Source of the DNA: Megaustenia siamemsis
Taxonomy: Eukaryota; Mollusca; Gastropoda; Stylommatophora; Ariophantidae
Direction: 5' to 3'
DNA length: 64,000 nucleotides
NCBI GenBank assembly: GCA_032433765.1
Contig: JAVIAB010000024.1
Span: forward strand, 8,614,821 to 8,678,820
The notes beneath the pieces are model-generated. The model saw nothing but the letters and a program-made list of their open reading frames with translations, did no database searches and was not told the DNA's origin. The position numbers were made by a program, and so were the translations under genes. Positions 56,101-64,000 of the stretch are shown one piece after another (positions within the stretch are counted from its first letter, which is position 1; every line of letters starts with the position of its first letter).

Positions 56101-59100
56101 GCCTGACCATCAAAGCAAGAAACAGAGTAGAATGGCGATCCATGGCAGCCAACCTTCGTTGTGGAGATGGACAAGTCAATCTATGACAGCCTGACCATCA
56201 AAGCAAGAAACAGAGTAGAATGGCGATCCATGGCAGCCAACCTTCGTTGTGGAGATGGACAAGTCAATCTATGACAGCCTGACCATCAAAGCAAGAAACA
56301 GAGTAGAATGGCGATCCATGGCAGCCAACCTTCGTTGTGGAGATGGACAAGTCAATCTATGACAGCCTGACCATCAAAGCAAGAAACAGAGTAGAATGGC
56401 GATCCATGGCAGCCAACCTTCGTTGTGGAGATGGACAAGTCAATCTATGACAGCCTGACCATCAAAGCAAGAAACAGAGTAGAATGGCGATCCATGGCAG
56501 CCAACCTTCGTTGTGGAGATGGACAAGTCAATCTATGACAGCCTGACCATCAAAGCAAGAAACAGAGTAGAATGGCGATCCATGGCAGCCAACCTTCGTT
56601 GTGGAGATGGACAAGTCAATCTATGACAGCCTGACCATCAAAGCAAGAAACAGAGTAGAATGGCGATCCATGGCAGCCAACCTTCGTTGTGGAGATGGAC
56701 AAGTCAATCTATGACAGCCTGACCATCAAAGCAAGAAACAGAGTAGAATGGCGATCCATGGCAGCCAACCTTCGTTGTGGAGATGGACAAGTCAATCTAT
56801 GACAGCCTGACCATCAAAGCAAGAAACAGAGTAGAATGGCGATCCATGGCAGCCAACCTTCGTTGTGGAGATGGACAAGTCAATCTATGACAGCCTGACC
56901 ATCAAAGCAAGAAACAGAGTAGAATGGCGATCCATGGCAGCCAACCTTCGTTGTGGAGATGGACAAGTCAATCTATGACAGCCTGACCATCAAAGCAAGA
57001 AACAGAGTAGAATGGCGATCCATGGCAGCCAACCTTCGTTGTGGAGATGGACAAGTCAATCTATGACAGCCTGACCATCAAAGCAAGAAACAGAGTAGAA
57101 TGGCGATCCATGGCAGCCAACCTTCGTTGTGGAGATGGACAAGTCAATCTATGACAGCCTGACCATCAAAGCAAGAAACAGAGTAGAATGGCGATCCATG
57201 GCAGCCAACCTTCGTTGTGGAGATGGACAAGTCAATCTATGACAGCCTGACCATCAAAGCAAGAAACAGAGTAGAATGGCGATCCATGGCAGCCAACCTT
57301 CGTTGTGGAGATGGACAAGTCAATCTATGACAGCCTGACCATCAAAGCAAGAAACAGAGTAGAATGGCGATCCATGGCAGCCAACCTTCGTTGTGGAGAT
57401 GGACAAGTCAATCTATGACAGCCTGACCATCAAAGCAAGAAACAGAGTAGAATGGCGATCCATGGCAGCCAACCTTCGTTGTGGAGATGGACAAGTCAAT
57501 CTATGACAGCCTGACCATCAAAGCAAGAAACAGAGTAGAATGGCGATCCATGGCAGCCAACCTTCGTTGTGGAGATGGACAAGTCAATCTATGACAGCCT
57601 GACCATCAAAGCAAGAAACAGAGTAGAATGGCGATCCATGGCAGCCAACCTTCGTTGTGGAGATGGACAAGTCAATCTATGACAGCCTGACCATCAAAGC
57701 AAGAAACAGAGTAGAATGGCGATCCATGGCAGCCAACCTTCGTTGTGGAGATGGACAAGTCAATCTATGACAGCCTGACCATCAAAGCAAGAAACAGAGT
57801 AGAATGGCGATCCATGGCAGCCAACCTTCGTTGTGGAGATGGACAAGTCAATCTATGACAGCCTGACCATCAAAGCAAGAAACAGAGTAGAATGGCGATC
57901 CATGGCAGCCAACCTTCGTTGTGGAGATGGACAAGTCAATCTATGACAGCCTGACCATCAAAGCAAGAAACAGAGTAGAATGGCGATCCATGGCAGCCAA
58001 CCTTCGTTGTGGAGATGGACAAGTCAATCTATGACAGCCTGACCATCAAAGCAAGAAACAGAGTAGAATGGCGATCCATGGCAGCCAACCTTCGTTGTGG
58101 AGATGGACAAGTCAATCTATGACAGCCTGACCATCAAAGCAAGAAACAGAGTAGAATGGCGATCCATGGCAGCCAACCTTCGTTGTGGAGATGGACAAGT
58201 CAATCTATGACAGCCTGACCATCAAAGCAAGAAACAGAGTAGAATGGCGATCCATGGCAGCCAACCTTCGTTGTGGAGATGGACAAGTCAATCTATGACA
58301 GCCTGACCATCAAAGCAAGAAACAGAGTAGAATGGCGATCCATGGCAGCCAACCTTCGTTGTGGAGATGGACAAGTCAATCTATGACAGCCTGACCATCA
58401 AAGCAAGAAACAGAGTAGAATGGCGATCCATGGCAGCCAACCTTCGTTGTGGAGATGGACAAGTCAATCTATGACAGCCTGACCATCAAAGCAAGAAACA
58501 GAGTAGAATGGCGATCCATGGCAGCCAACCTTCGTTGTGGAGATGGACAAGTCAATCTATGACAGCCTGACCATCAAAGCAAGAAACAGAGTAGAATGGC
58601 GATCCATGGCAGCCAACCTTCGTTGTGGAGATGGACAAGTCAATCTATGACAGCCTGACCATCAAAGCAAGAAACAGAGTAGAATGGCGATCCATGGCAG
58701 CCAACCTTCGTTGTGGAGATGGACAAGTCAATCTATGACAGCCTGACCATCAAAGCAAGAAACAGAGTAGAATGGCGATCCATGGCAGCCAACCTTCGTT
58801 GTGGAGATGGACAAGTCAATCTATGACAGCCTGACCATCAAAGCAAGAAACAGAGTAGAATGGCGATCCATGGCAGCCAACCTTCGTTGTGGAGATGGAC
58901 AAGTCAATCTATGACAGCCTGACCATCAAAGCAAGAAACAGAGTAGAATGGCGATCCATGGCAGCCAACCTTCGTTGTGGAGATGGACAAGTCAATCTAT
59001 GACAGCCTGACCATCAAAGCAAGAAACAGAGTAGAATGGCGATCCATGGCAGCCAACCTTCGTTGTGGAGATGGACAAGTCAATCTATGACAGCCTGACC

Positions 59101-62100
59101 ATCAAAGCAAGAAACAGAGTAGAATGGCGATCCATGGCAGCCAACCTTCGTTGTGGAGATGGACAAGTCAATCTATGACAGCCTGACCATCAAAGCAAGA
59201 AACAGAGTAGAATGGCGATCCATGGCAGCCAACCTTCGTTGTGGAGATGGACAAGTCAATCTATGACAGCCTGACCATCAAAGCAAGAAACAGAGTAGAA
59301 TGGCGATCCATGGCAGCCAACCTTCGTTGTGGAGATGGACAAGTCAATCTATGACAGCCTGACCATCAAAGCAAGAAACAGAGTAGAATGGCGATCCATG
59401 GCAGCCAACCTTCGTTGTGGAGATGGACAAGTCAATCTATGACAGCCTGACCATCAAAGCAAGAAACAGAGTAGAATGGCGATCCATGGCAGCCAACCTT
59501 CGTTGTGGAGATGGACAAGTCAATCTATGACAGCCTGACCATCAAAGCAAGAAACAGAGTAGAATGGCGATCCATGGCAGCCAACCTTCGTTGTGGAGAT
59601 GGACAAGTCAATCTATGACAGCCTGACCATCAAAGCAAGAAACAGAGTAGAATGGCGATCCATGGCAGCCAACCTTCGTTGTGGAGATGGACAAGTCAAT
59701 CTATGACAGCCTGACCATCAAAGCAAGAAACAGAGTAGAATGGCGATCCATGGCAGCCAACCTTCGTTGTGGAGATGGACAAGTCAATCTATGACAGCCT
59801 GACCATCAAAGCAAGAAACAGAGTAGAATGGCGATCCATGGCAGCCAACCTTCGTTGTGGAGATGGACAAGTCAATCTATGACAGCCTGACCATCAAAGC
59901 AAGAAACAGAGTAGAATGGCGATCCATGGCAGCCAACCTTCGTTGTGGAGATGGACAAGTCAATCTATGACAGCCTGACCATCAAAGCAAGAAACAGAGT
60001 AGAATGGCGATCCATGGCAGCCAACCTTCGTTGTGGAGATGGACAAGTCAATCTATGACAGCCTGACCATCAAAGCAAGAAACAGAGTAGAATGGCGATC
60101 CATGGCAGCCAACCTTCGTTGTGGAGATGGACAAGTCAATCTATGACAGCCTGACCATCAAAGCAAGAAACAGAGTAGAATGGCGATCCATGGCAGCCAA
60201 CCTTCGTTGTGGAGATGGACAAGTCAATCTATGACAGCCTGACCATCAAAGCAAGAAACAGAGTAGAATGGCGATCCATGGCAGCCAACCTTCGTTGTGG
60301 AGATGGACAAGTCAATCTATGACAGCCTGACCATCAAAGCAAGAAACAGAGTAGAATGGCGATCCATGGCAGCCAACCTTCGTTGTGGAGATGGACAAGT
60401 CAATCTATGACAGCCTGACCATCAAAGCAAGAAACAGAGTAGAATGGCGATCCATGGCAGCCAACCTTCGTTGTGGAGATGGACAAGTCAATCTATGACA
60501 GCCTGACCATCAAAGCAAGAAACAGAGTAGAATGGCGATCCATGGCAGCCAACCTTCGTTGTGGAGATGGACAAGTCAATCTATGACAGCCTGACCATCA
60601 AAGCAAGAAACAGAGTAGAATGGCGATCCATGGCAGCCAACCTTCGTTGTGGAGATGGACAAGTCAATCTATGACAGCCTGACCATCAAAGCAAGAAACA
60701 GAGTAGAATGGCGATCCATGGCAGCCAACCTTCGTTGTGGAGATGGACAAGTCAATCTATGACAGCCTGACCATCAAAGCAAGAAACAGAGTAGAATGGC
60801 GATCCATGGCAGCCAACCTTCGTTGTGGAGATGGACAAGTCAATCTATGACAGCCTGACCATCAAAGCAAGAAACAGAGTAGAATGGCGATCCATGGCAG
60901 CCAACCTTCGTTGTGGAGATGGACAAGTCAATCTATGACAGCCTGACCATCAAAGCAAGAAACAGAGTAGAATGGCGATCCATGGCAGCCAACCTTCGTT
61001 GTGGAGATGGACAAGTCAATCTATGACAGCCTGACCATCAAAGCAAGAAACAGAGTAGAATGGCGATCCATGGCAGCCAACCTTCGTTGTGGAGATGGAC
61101 AAGTCAATCTATGACAGCCTGACCATCAAAGCAAGAAACAGAGTAGAATGGCGATCCATGGCAGCCAACCTTCGTTGTGGAGATGGACAAGTCAATCTAT
61201 GACAGCCTGACCATCAAAGCAAGAAACAGAGTAGAATGGCGATCCATGGCAGCCAACCTTCGTTGTGGAGATGGACAAGTCAATCTATGACAGCCTGACC
61301 ATCAAAGCAAGAAACAGAGTAGAATGGCGATCCATGGCAGCCAACCTTCGTTGTGGAGATGGACAAGTCAATCTATGACAGCCTGACCATCAAAGCAAGA
61401 AACAGAGTAGAATGGCGATCCATGGCAGCCAACCTTCGTTGTGGAGATGGACAAGTCAATCTATGACAGCCTGACCATCAAAGCAAGAAACAGAGTAGAA
61501 TGGCGATCCATGGCAGCCAACCTTCGTTGTGGAGATGGACAAGTCAATCTATGACAGCCTGACCATCAAAGCAAGAAACAGAGTAGAATGGCGATCCATG
61601 GCAGCCAACCTTCGTTGTGGAGATGGACAAGTCAATCTATGACAGCCTGACCATCAAAGCAAGAAACAGAGTAGAATGGCGATCCATGGCAGCCAACCTT
61701 CGTTGTGGAGATGGACAAGTCAATCTATGACAGCCTGACCATCAAAGCAAGAAACAGAGTAGAATGGCGATCCATGGCAGCCAACCTTCGTTGTGGAGAT
61801 GGACAAGTCAATCTATGACAGCCTGACCATCAAAGCAAGAAACAGAGTAGAATGGCGATCCATGGCAGCCAACCTTCGTTGTGGAGATGGACAAGTCAAT
61901 CTATGACAGCCTGACCATCAAAGCAAGAAACAGAGTAGAATGGCGATCCATGGCAGCCAACCTTCGTTGTGGAGATGGACAAGTCAATCTATGACAGCCT
62001 GACCATCAAAGCAAGAAACAGAGTAGAATGGCGATCCATGGCAGCCAACCTTCGTTGTGGAGATGGACAAGTCAATCTATGACAGCCTGACCATCAAAGC

Positions 62101-64000
62101 AAGAAACAGAGTAGAATGGCGATCCATGGCAGCCAACCTTCGTTGTGGAGATGGACAAGTCAATCTATGACAGCCTGACCATCAAAGCAAGAAACAGAGT
62201 AGAATGGCGATCCATGGCAGCCAACCTTCGTTGTGGAGATGGACAAGTCAATCTATGACAGCCTGACCATCAAAGCAAGAAACAGAGTAGAATGGCGATC
62301 CATGGCAGCCAACCTTCGTTGTGGAGATGGACAAGTCAATCTATGACAGCCTGACCATCAAAGCAAGAAACAGAGTAGAATGGCGATCCATGGCAGCCAA
62401 CCTTCGTTGTGGAGATGGACAAGTCAATCTATGACAGCCTGACCATCAAAGCAAGAAACAGAGTAGAATGGCGATCCATGGCAGCCAACCTTCGTTGTGG
62501 AGATGGACAAGTCAATCTATGACAGCCTGACCATCAAAGCAAGAAACAGAGTAGAATGGCGATCCATGGCAGCCAACCTTCGTTGTGGAGATGGACAAGT
62601 CAATCTATGACAGCCTGACCATCAAAGCAAGAAACAGAGTAGAATGGCGATCCATGGCAGCCAACCTTCGTTGTGGAGATGGACAAGTCAATCTATGACA
62701 GCCTGACCATCAAAGCAAGAAACAGAGTAGAATGGCGATCCATGGCAGCCAACCTTCGTTGTGGAGATGGACAAGTCAATCTATGACAGCCTGACCATCA
62801 AAGCAAGAAACAGAGTAGAATGGCGATCCATGGCAGCCAACCTTCGTTGTGGAGATGGACAAGTCAATCTATGACAGCCTGACCATCAAAGCAAGAAACA
62901 GAGTAGAATGGCGATCCATGGCAGCCAACCTTCGTTGTGGAGATGGACAAGTCAATCTATGACAGCCTGACCATCAAAGCAAGAAACAGAGTAGAATGGC
63001 GATCCATGGCAGCCAACCTTCGTTGTGGAGATGGACAAGTCAATCTATGACAGCCTGACCATCAAAGCAAGAAACAGAGTAGAATGGCGATCCATGGCAG
63101 CCAACCTTCGTTGTGGAGATGGACAAGTCAATCTATGACAGCCTGACCATCAAAGCAAGAAACAGAGTAGAATGGCGATCCATGGCAGCCAACCTTCGTT
63201 GTGGAGATGGACAAGTCAATCTATGACAGCCTGACCATCAAAGCAAGAAACAGAGTAGAATGGCGATCCATGGCAGCCAACCTTCGTTGTGGAGATGGAC
63301 AAGTCAATCTATGACAGCCTGACCATCAAAGCAAGAAACAGAGTAGAATGGCGATCCATGGCAGCCAACCTTCGTTGTGGAGATGGACAAGTCAATCTAT
63401 GACAGCCTGACCATCAAAGCAAGAAACAGAGTAGAATGGCGATCCATGGCAGCCAACCTTCGTTGTGGAGATGGACAAGTCAATCTATGACAGCCTGACC
63501 ATCAAAGCAAGAAACAGAGTAGAATGGCGATCCATGGCAGCCAACCTTCGTTGTGGAGATGGACAAGTCAATCTATGACAGCCTGACCATCAAAGCAAGA
63601 AACAGAGTAGAATGGCGATCCATGGCAGCCAACCTTCGTTGTGGAGATGGACAAGTCAATCTATGACAGCCTGACCATCAAAGCAAGAAACAGAGTAGAA
63701 TGGCGATCCATGGCAGCCAACCTTCGTTGTGGAGATGGACAAGTCAATCTATGACAGCCTGACCATCAAAGCAAGAAACAGAGTAGAATGGCGATCCATG
63801 GCAGCCAACCTTCGTTGTGGAGATGGACAAGTCAATCTATGACAGCCTGACCATCAAAGCAAGAAACAGAGTAGAATGGCGATCCATGGCAGCCAACCTT
63901 CGTTGTGGAGATGGACAAGTCAATCTATGACAGCCTGACCATCAAAGCAAGAAACAGAGTAGAATGGCGATCCATGGCAGCCAACCTTCGTTGTGGAGAT
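38118..64000 (+). repeat. Satellite homogeneous core, about 294 units without a visible change
   Basis: The pattern returns to the same phase every 1,320 bp (15 units) from 38161 to 63241 and on to the window end, so there is no net indel. I saw no substitution by eye. Identity this high over 25.9 kb points to very recent amplification or strong homogenisation, or to assembly collapse or extension of identical reads. Confidence 0.9.

Larger units (their letters stand above)
24320..64000 (+). repeat. 88 bp satellite DNA, about 450 head-to-tail units, LINE-derived, continues beyond the window
   Basis: Unit boundaries can be set at AGATGGACAAGTCAATC (24320, 24408 and so on). The unit continues tatgacagcctgaccatc, aaagcaagaaacagagtaga, atggcgatccatggcagcc and aaccttcgttgtgg. 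All units have one orientation. The unit equals the C-terminal codons of the adjoining LINE (RWTSQSMTA(C)TIKARNR, VEWRSMAANLRCG). Each consensus unit has one CCATGG and one GATC. Because 88 is not a multiple of three and the consensus has lost one base of the tgcacc codon pair, homogeneous parts have no open frame. It is not a gene and has no spacers. Function unknown; centromeric or other heterochromatin is possible but not shown. Confidence 0.99.

Noticed and set aside
24320..64000. CRISPR-like regular repeats
   Set aside because: The whole 88 bp period is repeat; there are no unique spacers, no cas genes, and the context is eukaryotic retroelements.

Overview
This window looks like non-coding, repeat-dominated nuclear DNA of an animal, most likely a mollusc (gastropod-like) or another lophotrochozoan. 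The evidence is spliced-gene signals, several non-LTR retrotransposon (LINE) families, tRNA-derived SINEs with pol III A and B boxes, poly(A) tails, and many mini- and microsatellites. There are no operons, Shine-Dalgarno sites or bacterial gene layout. The taxonomic call is inference; the repeat-element evidence is direct.

Layout. 1-8.6 kb: LINE 3' ends, one candidate last exon of a fibrinogen-related protein (570-917), tRNA-derived SINEs and simple repeats. 8.7-9.8 kb: a 27-28 bp minisatellite ending in a polyadenylated 3' end. 10.6-13.15 kb: about 25 copies of a 101 bp unit, with a SINE inserted at its left edge. 13.5-14.74 kb: the best host-gene candidate, with a promoter-like region, an ATG exon and a downstream coding block, split by about 15 copies of a 47 bp minisatellite that repeats a possible 3' splice site. 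14.8-21.5 kb: fragments of a Tx1/L1-like LINE and an RTE-like LINE on both strands. One Tx1-like copy (minus strand) contains about 44 copies of a 48 bp (16-codon) unit made from its own ORF. Another carries a composite SINE inserted exactly at its YADD catalytic motif. 21.5-24.3 kb: a probable LTR-retroelement fragment (gag start) with a 5'-truncated RTE-like LINE inserted into it, then a second copy of that LINE in the opposite orientation.

24.32-64.0 kb (62% of the window, continuing past the right end): one head-to-tail satellite, period 88 bp, about 450 units, all in one orientation. It starts inside the last ~29 codons of the plus-strand LINE, and each unit is that C-terminal segment. 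The inverted LINE copy at 21.63-22.28 kb, which has its own 11 bp target-site duplication, carries the same segment once and shows the probable ancestral end. The satellite joint falls at a 3 bp AGA shared by the two source positions. The array grades from diverged units with 86-89 bp lengths and higher-order repeats at the left edge to at least 25.8 kb (about 294 units) in which I saw no change.

No intact protein-coding gene can be demonstrated. The main biological interest is that two independent tandem arrays in one window (48 bp and 88 bp) were seeded by short internal segments of LINE ORFs, with a single-copy relative of each seed visible in the same window.
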